A stretch of DNA of 64,000 nt, taken from the NCBI GenBank assembly GCA_024998565.1, contig JACOEM010000006.1:213886-277885 (forward strand), written 5' to 3'. Below the pieces are notes generated by a model. The model had not been told where the DNA came from. It saw only the letters and a program-made list of their open reading frames with translations, and did no database searches. Source of the stretch: Nitrospira sp. (GTDB lineage Bacteria; Nitrospirota; Nitrospiria; Nitrospirales; Nitrospiraceae). Shown here piece by piece: positions 25,233 through 33,507 of this stretch. The stretch's first letter is position 1. Every line of letters begins with the position of its first letter. Position numbers and translations under genes: made by a program.

Positions 25233-25760
25233 ATGACTCCCTTACCATTTGCCCTGTGGCTGACCGGTCTTCCCGCTTCCGGGAAAAGCTCGATCGTTGC
25301 GCGGTTGTTACCCAGGCTCGAATCGTGGGGAGTGCCGGTCGAAGTCCTGGAGTCCGATGCGGTCCGCCGCATTGTGACCCCCAAGGCCAGCTACTCCAAC
25401 GAAGAACGTGACCTGTTCTATCGCGCCTTGGCGTTCATGGGGTCGCGACTGGTTGCGCATGGGGTGAGTGTGATCTTCGACGCGACGGCGAGCCGGCGGG
25501 AGTATCGGGAGTTTGCGCGCAGCTTGATTCCCAGCCTGTTGGAAGTCTCCATCGAGTGTCCGCTGGAGGTCTGCATGCAGCGCGACAAGAAGGGGACTTA
25601 CCGGCGAGGCTTGCAGGGCGAGTCGTCCACCGTGCCCGGGTTGCAGACACCCTACGAAGCACCGGTCTCGCCGGCTCTGGCCATTGACACGATGGTCGTG
25701 TCGCCGGATGCCGCAGCGGAACAGATCCTCGCGCTGATCCAATCTCGTCTTGAGGCCTGA
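25233..25760 (+). CDS. adenylylsulfate-kinase-like P-loop kinase
   Basis: Starting at ATG 25233 (or the preceding GTG), the protein opens with Walker A GLPASGKSS (residues 12-20) and continues with VLESDAVRR, DATASRREYREFAR and ECPLEVCMQRD, matching the APS-kinase (CysC) fold. APS kinase makes PAPS from APS. No ATP sulfurylase or other sulfur-assimilation gene is nearby, so a different phosphorylation target is possible. Only 8 bases separate it from the phosphotransferase-like gene, and such pairs are fused in proteins like M. tuberculosis Rv2004c. Confidence 0.8.
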   Translation: MTPLPFALWLTGLPASGKSSIVARLLPRLESWGVPVEVLESDAVRRIVTPKASYSNEERDLFYRALAFMGSRLVAHGVSVIFDATASRREYREFARSLIPSLLEVSIECPLEVCMQRDKKGTYRRGLQGESSTVPGLQTPYEAPVSPALAIDTMVVSPDAAAEQILALIQSRLEA

Positions 25761-25926
25761 CCAGTTTTCTTCGTTGCCTCGCTTAGCACCAAATCGTCCG
25801 CACCTCCTTACCGCCATACGCCATCAGCCATCAGCTCTTTTTCTGATCCTCAGTCAGCCTCTTGCCGAGTTCGGCAGCCTTCTATAGGATGAGGCTGCTG
25901 TCGAGCTCCTTACCGTGAGGGCATCC

Positions 25927-27837
25927 ATGCCCGCGTCACTCAGCCACATACATCCCGATACCCCGATGGGGGCCAATCTGATTGCCGGCGGCGCGACGTT
26001 CCGTTGTTGGGCTCCGCATGCCAAGTCCGTCCACGTGGTCGGCGATTTCAACCATCAGGCACGGAACGAAGCGAGTTTGCTGACGCGGGACGCGCAGGGG
26101 CATTGGCGCGGGTTCATCCCTGGGGTGAAGGATCGCCAGCGCTACATGTTCTACGTGGTCGGCGAGGGGAGTGAGGGGCTCAAGCGGGACCCCTATGCCC
26201 GAGAGTTGGAATCGCCCTTCCCCAGCCAATGTATCATTCGTCACCCCGACTTCCCCTGGCATGAGTGCGGCTATGTCGTGCCGTGTTTTCACGAATACGT
26301 CATCTATCAACTCCATGTGGGGACGTTCTTCACCCCGAATCTCCCGCAGAAGGGCGGCACCTTTCTCGATGTGGCTCGCAAGCTGCCCTATCTCGCCGAC
26401 CTCGGGCTGAACGCGCTGCAACTGATGCCCATTCAGGAGTTTCAGACCAGCTTCAGCCTGGGTTACAACGGCACCGACTATTTTTCTCCCGAAATGGACT
26501 TCGCCGTGGCGGATGCCGATCTGGCTCCCTACGTGGCGGCAGTCAACCGGCTGCTCGAGGAGAAAGGATTGCGCCCGTACCAGGTGAAGGAGCTCAGGGG
26601 GGAAATGAATCAGCTCAAGGCGCTGATCGATCTCGCCCATGTCTATGGCCTGGCGGTGCTGCTCGATGTGGTCTACAACCATGCGGGCGGAGACTTCGGG
26701 GACCAGAGCCTGTATTTCTTCGATCGACAAAATCCGGCCGGCGGGCAGCGCAACTCGCTGTACTTCACCGATGTAGGCCATGCCGGCGGGCTTGTGTTCG
26801 ACTTTGCCAAACCGGAGGTGCGCGACTTCCTGATTCAGAACGCCAAATTCTTTCTGACTGAATACCGTGTCGATGGATTCCGGTACGACCAGGTGAGCGT
26901 GATCGATCACGACGGGGCGCCCGAGGGCTGGCGTTTTTGCCAGGACCTGACCTCGACGGTGCATGCACAGCGGCCGGAGACGTTGCACCATGCGGAATAT
27001 TGGGATGTGAATCCGTTCATCGTCGCGCCGCGGCCGGTCGGGGCCGGGTTCGACACCACCTTGACCGACGGCCTGCGGATTGCGATTCGCGATGTCATCG
27101 GCAACGCGAGCGCACCCGACGAGCGCCCACTGAATATGACAGGGCTGGCGAGAAGCTTGTGGCCCGAGGGGTTCAACGAGTCCTGGCGGTTTGTGCAGGG
27201 GCCGGAGAATCACGACATCGTTTACCGGGGGCGTGAGCAGCGCATCGCCCGGCTTGGCGATCCGGACCACCCCCGATCCTGGTTTGCGCGCAGCCGTGCG
27301 CGGGTCGCGACCGGCCTGAGCCTCACGGCTCCCGGGATTCCCATGCTGTTCATGGGACAGGAATTTCTGGAGGACAAGCAGTGGGCGGACGACTTCGTGA
27401 CACACCGCGAGTTGCTGCTCCATTGGGCCGGTCTCGATCAGGGCGACCGGCAGATGATCGACCATTTGCGGTTCACACGGGAACTGTTGCATTTGCGCCG
27501 TCGATTGCCGGCGCTGCGCGGACAAGGGTTTCGCGCGGCGCATGTGCACGATCAGAACCGGGTCTTGACGTTTCATCGCTGGGTGGAAGGCGAAGGGCAC
27601 GACCTGTTAGTGGTGGTGCACCTGGCCGACTTCACCCGCGTCGGGTATCGACTCGGATTCCCAGGCGGGGGTGACTGGCGCGAACTGTTCAATAGCGATG
27701 CCTATGAAAATTGGATCAATGCCGGCGTGGCCGGCAACAGCGGGCGCGTGACCGCCGGTCCGCAATCCCTGCATGGCTTCTCCTATTCGGCCGCGGTGGT
27801 GCTCCCCGCCAATAGTATGCTGATATTTGCGCGTTAG
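25927..27837 (+). CDS. GH13 alpha-glucan enzyme, branching-enzyme-like or trehalohydrolase-like
   Basis: The ATG at 25927 follows GTGAGGGCATCC. An N-terminal CBM48/E-set domain (FRCWAPHAKSVHVVGDFNHQ) precedes a GH13 barrel. The catalytic nucleophile Asp321 (VDGFRYD), acid/base Glu357 (HHAEYWD) and transition-state Asp430 (ENHDIV) are all present, so it should be active. The family spans 1,4-alpha-glucan branching enzymes and maltooligosyl trehalose trehalohydrolases; the sequence alone does not decide. It is a cytosolic glycogen or trehalose enzyme. No other glycogen gene is in the window. Confidence 0.88.
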   Translation: MPASLSHIHPDTPMGANLIAGGATFRCWAPHAKSVHVVGDFNHQARNEASLLTRDAQGHWRGFIPGVKDRQRYMFYVVGEGSEGLKRDPYARELESPFPSQCIIRHPDFPWHECGYVVPCFHEYVIYQLHVGTFFTPNLPQKGGTFLDVARKLPYLADLGLNALQLMPIQEFQTSFSLGYNGTDYFSPEMDFAVADADLAPYVAAVNRLLEEKGLRPYQVKELRGEMNQLKALIDLAHVYGLAVLLDVVYNHAGGDFGDQSLYFFDRQNPAGGQRNSLYFTDVGHAGGLVFDFAKPEVRDFLIQNAKFFLTEYRVDGFRYDQVSVIDHDGAPEGWRFCQDLTSTVHAQRPETLHHAEYWDVNPFIVAPRPVGAGFDTTLTDGLRIAIRDVIGNASAPDERPLNMTGLARSLWPEGFNESWRFVQGPENHDIVYRGREQRIARLGDPDHPRSWFARSRARVATGLSLTAPGIPMLFMGQEFLEDKQWADDFVTHRELLLHWAGLDQGDRQMIDHLRFTRELLHLRRRLPALRGQGFRAAHVHDQNRVLTFHRWVEGEGHDLLVVVHLADFTRVGYRLGFPGGGDWRELFNSDAYENWINAGVAGNSGRVTAGPQSLHGFSYSAAVVLPANSMLIFAR

Positions 27838-28091
27838 TGCCCTCCGGTTTCCTTTCCCTGCATCTCCATGTGGTCTCTTTCCCTGGTCTACGGGCCCGTC
27901 CTTACGAACCCGTCGCCTTTGCGCGCCACAAGAGTTCTTCGTAGAGCGGACGACCGCAGGCTGAGGTCGTATCTCCGCTACAAAATGGCAGCAGGAGCGA
28001 CAGACTGCCGGTGCGATGGGGCGTAGAGTCTCGATGTGCGCGACACGCCGTTCATGTTCGACCGTATCCCTGCAATCGAGAGGAGGTCACG

Positions 28092-28409
28092 ATGAACATG
28101 CGTAGTGTAATGTGTGTCACGCTGATCTGGATGGGAATGGTCGGCCCGGTTCTCGGATTTCAGACCGCCGCAGTGTTTCCCGTCAGCCGGGTCGAGCACG
28201 TGGATCTCCGCAATCAACTGCTGACCTTTAAGACCCAGGACGGTCAATTGCGGATGTTGCGAGTGGCCGATTCGGTGGCAATGCGGCGTGAGTGGCTGAG
28301 TAAAGGGGATCTGGTCAGCATCGAGGTCGATCTCGACGACCAGATTGTGAACATCGTGAAGGTGGATCGAGGATCCGAGCCCGATCGACAGATGTCACGT
28401 CGCAAATGA
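28092..28409 (+). CDS. small exported protein of unknown function
   Basis: A strong GAGGAGGTCACG site precedes the ATG. The 105-residue protein has a signal peptide (MRSVMCVTLIWMGMVGPVLG) and a mature part of about 80 residues with short beta strands (SRVEHVDLRNQLLTFKTQDG) and a basic C-terminal tail. The mature part resembles small OB-like periplasmic domains that bind ligands. No name is known to me. It lies between the GH13 gene and a palindromic element. Confidence 0.65.
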   Translation: MNMRSVMCVTLIWMGMVGPVLGFQTAAVFPVSRVEHVDLRNQLLTFKTQDGQLRMLRVADSVAMRREWLSKGDLVSIEVDLDDQIVNIVKVDRGSEPDRQMSRRK

Positions 28410-28446
28410 GGAGTGACAGATTTGTGTGAGTGCTCAGGATCGCCTC

Positions 28447-28571
28447 GCAGGATGCGCAAAAGGGCGGCTCAGCAAGGCCGCAGCAAGCGAAGGAGCGAAT
28501 CGTACTCGCGCCGTACGGTGAGCCGCTGAGCGCCGCGAGAACGCCGCTGGCGGACTTTTTCCGCATCCTGC
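28447..28571. repeat. palindromic intergenic element, 125 bases
   Basis: Imperfect 22-base terminal inverted repeats (28447-28468 and 28550-28571, 18 of 22 matching when one is reversed). The right end, in minus-strand reading, starts immediately after CTAG (28571-28574), which contains the stop codon of the methyltransferase. Internal sequence shares CTTGCTGCGGCCTTGCTG with the 33067-33301 element (read on the other strand here), so the two are the same family. Confidence 0.8.
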
Positions 28572-29422
28572 TAGGTCGTCCACCAGGAGGCGACCGGGGG
28601 ATGGGGCCGCGGACGCAATGGACGCGGATGAACCCAGCGGCCTTGTGAACGAAGCCCCGCCCGTCGGCAGTATGCGGCAGCGACATCCGCTTCATCTGTG
28701 CCTTGATTCACCATGAACAGGGTTCCCCCCACCGAGAGGTTACGCACGATACGGGCAAAGAGCCGTTCAGGAGAAAATACGGTCAACGGGAGCCGCCAGG
28801 CGAGAACGGGTGCCGGCGTGACAAATGGAAACCAGGCCGTGATGACATCTATCTGTTCGTCCATCTCGCAGTAGTCGGCGGTCACGAACGAGGTCTGCGG
28901 AAGATCCGCGACGTATCCGGCGGCCGCGTCGTAGCGGCTGTAGCCGGTCGGATAGAGGCGGTAACCCTCGACATCCACGCCGGTCAGTTTCGCCGGTCGG
29001 AAAAACCGGTGTAGCGTCCGCGCATACCAGAAGTTGGCACAGCCCACATCCGTGACAAGACCGCCCGTGGGGATGGGTCGGTCCGTTGCCGTCCAAGCCT
29101 GGTCCAGCAGATCGAGATAGGCGTAGTTGGCCAGCGACGTGTGTCGTCCGTAGCGGGATTCGAAGCAGACACCATAACGGGCCTGCAGGGATTCGATACA
29201 AGCCGACTGCCAGGTCTCCAGATCTGTGAGACGGCCGACCGGCACTTCATGGTAAGGCTTTCTCGACCAGCGTATCCGTTCCGAGAGGCCGAACCACAGT
29301 GCATGATAGAGCGACCGGCACCGTTGTCCGAGTGAGTAGCGGGACGATGATGGCTGCAGGCCGGATGGCGAATCCTCTAGCTCGCAGGCGGATCGGGATC
29401 TCGCCGGAGTAGTCGTGTCCAT
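28571..29422 (-). CDS. class I SAM-dependent methyltransferase-like protein
   Basis: A 283-residue protein with a Rossmann motif I (VTDVGCANFWYARTL) and an acidic second-strand end (LTGVDVEGYRL). It has a conserved-looking DVITAWFPFVT segment in place of the usual motif after strand 4. The first 25 residues are Ser/Thr/Pro-rich with no signal peptide. The TAG stop sits at the boundary of the palindromic repeat; the last residues (RPRPHPPVASWWTT) show no family match and could reflect an altered 3' end. The substrate is unknown. Confidence 0.65.
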   Translation of the reverse strand: MDTTTPARSRSACELEDSPSGLQPSSSRYSLGQRCRSLYHALWFGLSERIRWSRKPYHEVPVGRLTDLETWQSACIESLQARYGVCFESRYGRHTSLANYAYLDLLDQAWTATDRPIPTGGLVTDVGCANFWYARTLHRFFRPAKLTGVDVEGYRLYPTGYSRYDAAAGYVADLPQTSFVTADYCEMDEQIDVITAWFPFVTPAPVLAWRLPLTVFSPERLFARIVRNLSVGGTLFMVNQGTDEADVAAAYCRRAGLRSQGRWVHPRPLRPRPHPPVASWWTT

Positions 29423-29481
29423 AGGAAACAGTCTCGCTCACCCTCCCGGCGCTGCCAATGAAAAGTTAAAAGGTCTGCGGG

Positions 29482-30369
29482 CTAGGGACGCACGAACCGG
29501 AGTAGGTTCTCGCCTGCGGCAAGGCGGGAGAATTTCCGCTTCAACTCATTTACTCGATCGAGGTAGGTTTTTGCGCTGTGATCGCCGCACCGTTGCTGCG
29601 GGGCCAGTCGAAAGCCGCGGGCGACGTACGCGTGGCCGGCGCCGGCTCCGCAGAGATGAATCAGGGCGGCCAGATCCTGCTTCTGCCGGAAGGTGGGGCC
29701 GGGCCTTCGATGCGGACCGATTGCGTGCGCCACGGCGCGGTCCAGCAGGGCGGAGGTCAACTCGATGGCATGGCTCGGCAGGACGCGGCTGTAAAAGGAA
29801 TTGAACCAGCAGGAGTGAGGATCGTTCCAGGGGCCCTCCTGGACGACACGATGGTCATGAATGCAGTATCGCTTTCCTTCTTGAAACGTCGCGTCGGTGA
29901 TCTGGAACATGCCGACCGCGCTCGATGCCGGACGATACATCTCCAGCGGATTCCAGGTCAGTCGCCAGCGCCAGTAGGTCCGCGCGACCGGATTGCCTGC
30001 GCTTTCGACCTGTGCCAGCGCGGCCAGCAGATCCGGCGTCATGACCGCGGTGGAATGTGTGCGGAACAGCGGACCGTATTCCTTCCACGTTTCATACGGA
30101 TGCTTATCCAGTGCGTCGTCGAGCGCAAAGAACATTTCCGTCGGTTTGTGAATCGTGTGGTAGACCCAGTTCACGCCCGCGCCGAGCAAGAGTAGGATAG
30201 CCAGGCTGACCACAAGCCTGGCCGTGAACGGCAAGCGCCGCAGGGCGGCGAGGAGGGCTCGATATCTATGTCGCCAGGCGCGTCCGCGTCGGCGAACGGC
30301 CACAATCGTGCTCCTGCGTCCGCGCCTCCTGCGACGGATCACAGCCTGCGGATGCGAGCGGGAAGGCAT
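29482..30369 (-). CDS. membrane-anchored lytic transglycosylase-like protein (SLT fold)
   Basis: The N-terminus is a 40-residue Arg-rich tail followed by one hydrophobic helix (FTARLVVSLAILLLLGAGVN), giving a type II inner-membrane anchor. The periplasmic part has the SLT signature: catalytic Glu in LLAALAQVESAGNP, then SSAVGMFQITDATF and a late Tyr-rich helix region. Such enzymes cut peptidoglycan to 1,6-anhydromuropeptides. ATG 30369 is chosen over an upstream TTG. The highly basic N-tail is odd and could bind nucleic acid or acidic lipid. Confidence 0.8.
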   Translation of the reverse strand: MPSRSHPQAVIRRRRRGRRSTIVAVRRRGRAWRHRYRALLAALRRLPFTARLVVSLAILLLLGAGVNWVYHTIHKPTEMFFALDDALDKHPYETWKEYGPLFRTHSTAVMTPDLLAALAQVESAGNPVARTYWRWRLTWNPLEMYRPASSAVGMFQITDATFQEGKRYCIHDHRVVQEGPWNDPHSCWFNSFYSRVLPSHAIELTSALLDRAVAHAIGPHRRPGPTFRQKQDLAALIHLCGAGAGHAYVARGFRLAPQQRCGDHSAKTYLDRVNELKRKFSRLAAGENLLRFVRP

Positions 30370-30607
30370 GAGCTCACTATAACTCAAAAAAGGGGAGACG
30401 GAGGATTGGTCATCTTCTTGCTCGCGGAAGGTGTGATCAGACCATGCTCAGCCGATGTCTGGGATGGAGTTCATGCCAGCCAGGTCGCCGATCAAAGCAG
30501 GAAGTGATATCCTCACCGACGAAGAATAATAATTGTGACCTGTGCATACTCCGTCGCGTAGCGCGGTATGTGCGAGGAAGGACTAGGCGGATTTTGCACT
30601 GCGGGAT

Positions 30608-30931
30608 ATGCAATATCTGAGGATAACATGCCGGCACCGATTTGCCTTTGGGCTGAAGGCACTGACCATGCTCACGCTGATCAGTTTCGCGACGGTGTCG
30701 CATGCCGGCACGAAACGACCGCCTGAGTCCCATCGCTCAGGGGTGAAGCCTCAAAAGAATGGATTCTGTTCTGCGGAAGCTCCAATCAAGGGCAATTTCA
30801 CGACCCATAGCGGTGAGCGTTGCATCTATCACATGCCCGGTCAGCGCTTTTATGAGAAGACAATTCCCGAGCGGTGTTACGCCAACGAAGCCGAGGCCAT
30901 TCGGGATGGTTGTCGTAAGTCGAAGGTGTGA
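30608..30931 (+). CDS. exported small sunset-domain-like protein
   Basis: A signal peptide of about 33 residues (LKALTMLTLISFATVSHAG) precedes a 70-residue mature protein. The pattern CSAEAPIKGNFTTHSGERC, then IYHMPGQRFYEKTIPERCY and EAEAIRDGCRKSKV matches the small domain (often called sunset) seen at the end of nuclease-like and surface proteins: IKGN...G..IYHxPGxxxYxxTxPE.xF.xEAEAxxxGxRxS. Its function is unsettled. Three to four Cys may form disulfides. It is a single gene with a 200-base upstream region. Confidence 0.7.
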   Translation: MQYLRITCRHRFAFGLKALTMLTLISFATVSHAGTKRPPESHRSGVKPQKNGFCSAEAPIKGNFTTHSGERCIYHMPGQRFYEKTIPERCYANEAEAIRDGCRKSKV

Positions 30932-31022
30932 GCTGGTGACGTGCCCGCCAATCCCTCTCTTGTGTCCCCGTGAAATTGCATCTACCGGTCAACGATGATT
31001 TTCTATCGTTCACTCTTCGCGG

Positions 31023-31493
31023 TTATGATCCTGGCTCAGACTGGTGTTTCGCTGCAGGGAGCTCCTTCACCATCTTCCGATGCGGGATGCCGGCGTCCAT
31101 GAAGGGCTCGCCGACTACGTGGAACCCGGCCCGTTCATAAAATCCAAGCGCATGGGTCTGTGCTGACAAGCTCACGCGCGGGAGCCCTTGCCTAACCGCC
31201 AGATCCAGCAGTGTCTGGAGAAGGGCCCGTCCGACGCCGCGCCCGCGCCAGTCCTTGAGCACCGCCATTCTGCCGATGGTGCCATTCCGTTGCATGCGCG
31301 CCGTGCCGATGGCCTCTCCTCGGTCATTCCACGCCAGCACATGGGCGCAAGATGAATCGAGCCCATCCCACTCCAGTTCCACCGGCACTCCCTGCTCGTG
31401 GATAAACACCGTTTCGCGAATCGCCCTGATGGCCGACCCTGTGGTGGCCCAGTCGGTAAGTTCTACCCGTCCTGTGTTGTGATGTTGCGGCAT
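31023..31493 (-). CDS. GNAT family N-acetyltransferase
   Basis: The 156-residue protein has the GNAT fold: IRETVFIHEQGVPVELEWDG at the N-terminus (the YjcF/ElaA-like signature), the acetyl-CoA pyrophosphate-binding motif WRGRGVGRALLQTLL and the C-terminal HALGFYERAGFHVVGE. CAGGAAATC precedes the ATG. The acyl acceptor is unknown. It converges with the sunset-domain gene. Confidence 0.88.
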   Translation of the reverse strand: MPQHHNTGRVELTDWATTGSAIRAIRETVFIHEQGVPVELEWDGLDSSCAHVLAWNDRGEAIGTARMQRNGTIGRMAVLKDWRGRGVGRALLQTLLDLAVRQGLPRVSLSAQTHALGFYERAGFHVVGEPFMDAGIPHRKMVKELPAAKHQSEPGS

Positions 31494-31675
31494 GATTTCC
31501 TGGCCTCATTCATTGGGTCGGTCTTCTGCATCTGACTCCGATCGACAGCGCGTCTCAAATGTAATTCTCTTTTGGAGGATCGGCAACCACATGGTACCGT
31601 TCATCATGATGGTCTGCCTGTGAAACGACGCAGGCGCGTGCCGACTGGCTCCGGTTCACCGATGGGAGGTCATCC

Positions 31676-31939
31676 GTGAAGACTCAACGTCGAACCTATG
31701 ATGTCGTGGCGGGGCGGAGGATCCGGTCCGGATTGTGGCATTCCTGGTGTCAGGCCGGTGGAAGGCCTGAAGCCCAGCGGCTGTTCGGTTGGTCGTTTCT
31801 GCGCTCGGTGTGGTCGTTGCTCTGCAAAGTGACCTGGGGTCGGCTCGGTCGTGAGCAGGAGCGTCGCTCCTCCTGGGGACACACATCGGTCGGGTGCACC
31901 GCGCCGCGATCCACGGCCATCTATGGTCGTATGAACTGA
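31676..31939 (+). CDS. possible small basic protein
   Basis: A GTG at 31676 follows GGGAGGTCATCC, which is a good ribosome site. The 87-residue product is Arg- and Trp-rich (RRIRSGLWHSWCQAGG, LLCKVTWGRLGREQERRSS) and has no signal peptide or known domain. Another frame on the opposite strand covers the same bases. The evidence is only the ribosome site and the length. Confidence 0.35.
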   Translation: MKTQRRTYDVVAGRRIRSGLWHSWCQAGGRPEAQRLFGWSFLRSVWSLLCKVTWGRLGREQERRSSWGHTSVGCTAPRSTAIYGRMN

Positions 31940-32210
31940 CCGGCGGTATTCCGTTCGGTTGATTGCCATTCAGCCCGCTCGTTGTTCTGCCTGCTGTGTC
32001 TCCGTCCTTTTTTCGGTTCTTCGCTCAAAGCATAGGCATCTGGCCCCGACGGCAACCTTCCTGTGACCTTCCAAAGGGTGAAGAGGGGCTTGCCGTATTT
32101 CTGTGGAAAGAAGCTATTGACCCGCCGATCCGTTGAGGCGAAGATGCGGCAGCGTTGGCACAAAGCCTGCTACTCAAGTCTGTAACGGATTGAACGATGA
32201 GGGGCGACCT

Positions 32211-33065
32211 ATGAAAGTGTTGATTGCGACGGATGGATCCAAGTATGGCAAGTGGGCGACCGAGTGGGTGGCGAGAATGCCCTTTGCCGACAAGCCGGAA
32301 GTGAGCGTCCTGCATGTGACGGATGTCGAGGCCCTGCGCGCGCCGTTCATGTTTCAGCCGGTGGTGATCGGCAATGAGCCGTTTATTCAGGAAGAAATCA
32401 AACGGATCGAAGCCCGTGGAAAGACGGCCATGGCCGAGGCTAAGGCTCAGATGGCGTCGCTCAAGTTAAAAGGCAAGCTGGTGTCTGAGCGCGGGGCAGC
32501 CGGCTCGACCATTCTCGATCGTGCGCCGCAGCGTGACGGGCTGGTGGCAATCGGGAGCCGGGGGCTGGATGCGCTCGACCGGTTCATGCTCGGGAGTGTC
32601 TCGACTCAGGTGACGTTGCATGCGCCCTGCTCGGTTCTCATTGTGAAGGAAGAGCCGCGCCCGCTGAGCCGGATTCTCTTCGCAGCCGACGGGTCCAAGG
32701 CCTCGGAGAAGGCGTTGCGGTTCCTGCTGACCAAACTGCATCCGGAAGAGCGGGAAGGCCTGGAGCCGATCGATGTGGTGGTGATGCACGCCATGCCGTT
32801 CCTGAAGTATCCGGAACTCAAAGAGGCCGGCGCCCGCCTGGTCGAGCAATGCGCGAACAAGCTGCTGAAGGCCGGGTATGTGGTCGATGAAGTGGTCCAG
32901 CTGGGAAAACCGGCCGATGAGATCTTGAAAGTAGCGACGAAGAAGAAAGTCGATCTGATCGTGACCGGGGCCAAAGGCATGGGGGCCGTCGCCAGGTTCC
33001 TGCTGGGCAGTGTTTCGACCAAGGTTGTGCAGCACAGCACTTGCTCGGTGCTCGTGGTCCGTTAG
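32211..33065 (+). CDS. tandem universal stress protein
   Basis: The ATG at 32211 follows GATGAGGGGCGACCT; upstream in-frame Met codons are discarded. There are two UspA domains, each with the ATP-binding pattern G-x2-G-x9-G-S (GSRGLDALDRFMLGS and GAKGMGAVARFLLGS) and an N-terminal LIATDGSKYGKWA core. It is a second tandem USP beside the one at 11.5-12.4 kb, consistent with a stress block. The TAG stop is followed directly by a palindromic element. Confidence 0.92.
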   Translation: MKVLIATDGSKYGKWATEWVARMPFADKPEVSVLHVTDVEALRAPFMFQPVVIGNEPFIQEEIKRIEARGKTAMAEAKAQMASLKLKGKLVSERGAAGSTILDRAPQRDGLVAIGSRGLDALDRFMLGSVSTQVTLHAPCSVLIVKEEPRPLSRILFAADGSKASEKALRFLLTKLHPEEREGLEPIDVVVMHAMPFLKYPELKEAGARLVEQCANKLLKAGYVVDEVVQLGKPADEILKVATKKKVDLIVTGAKGMGAVARFLLGSVSTKVVQHSTCSVLVVR

Positions 33066-33507
33066 GCAGGCTGATGAGAAAGGCCGCCAGCGGCGTTCTC
33101 GCGTCGTTCAGAGGCTCGATGTACGGCCACGGGACAAGTGCCTGTCTTGGCAGGCTCGGGGTGGGTGGGTAAGAACGACCGCCTCGCCTCTGGGACACTG
33201 GGCGCTCACCGTCTCGCGCCCGTCCGCAGATGTGACGCTCATTACTCTTCGCGTCGCGGACCTTGCTGCGGCCTTGCTGGACGGTCTTTCTCAACAGCCT
33301 GCGGCAGGTTCTGGGAACGTCTGTGGCTCTGCTGGTTCCTCCCGGGGCAACTAAGACTGCTGTGGCATTTCACCCCGCTCTCAGGGCCGGTAGCGTAGCA
33401 AAACGCTGCTACCGGCATCCCATTCCTCTCGAAATCCGGACTCTCTCACGGCATGGTCCCTGCTGTTCTCAGGAACAGCAGGGTCGCGCAAGGCAGATGA
33501 TCGACGC
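33066..33507. other. gap between usp and RND genes, mostly a palindromic element
   Basis: About 440 bases. The first 235 are the element listed at 33067-33301. The remaining 206 bases contain no clear gene and no clear promoter; the ribosome site and start of the RND adaptor are at the right end. Confidence 0.5.
33067..33301. repeat. palindromic intergenic element, 235 bases
   Basis: Terminal inverted repeats 33067-33089 and 33279-33301 match at 19 of 23 positions (CAGGCTGATGAGAAAGGCCG at the left). The left end starts one base after the TAG stop of the usp gene (GTTAG). The first 50 bases match one end of the 28.5-kb element and the stretch ending near 33280 contains the shared CTTGCTGCGGCCTTGCTG, with about 110 extra bases in the middle. 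There is no transposase frame. Confidence 0.8.

Noticed and set aside
25936..27600. 554-codon antisense frame over the GH13 gene
   Set aside because: The plus strand has all GH13 catalytic residues; the antisense frame is a product of high GC at third positions.
31020..31045. TGATCCTGGCTCAGA, identical to the 5' end of bacterial 16S rRNA
   Set aside because: The match is only about 15 bases, has no continuing similarity, and lies in the 3' end of the GNAT gene, so it is chance.
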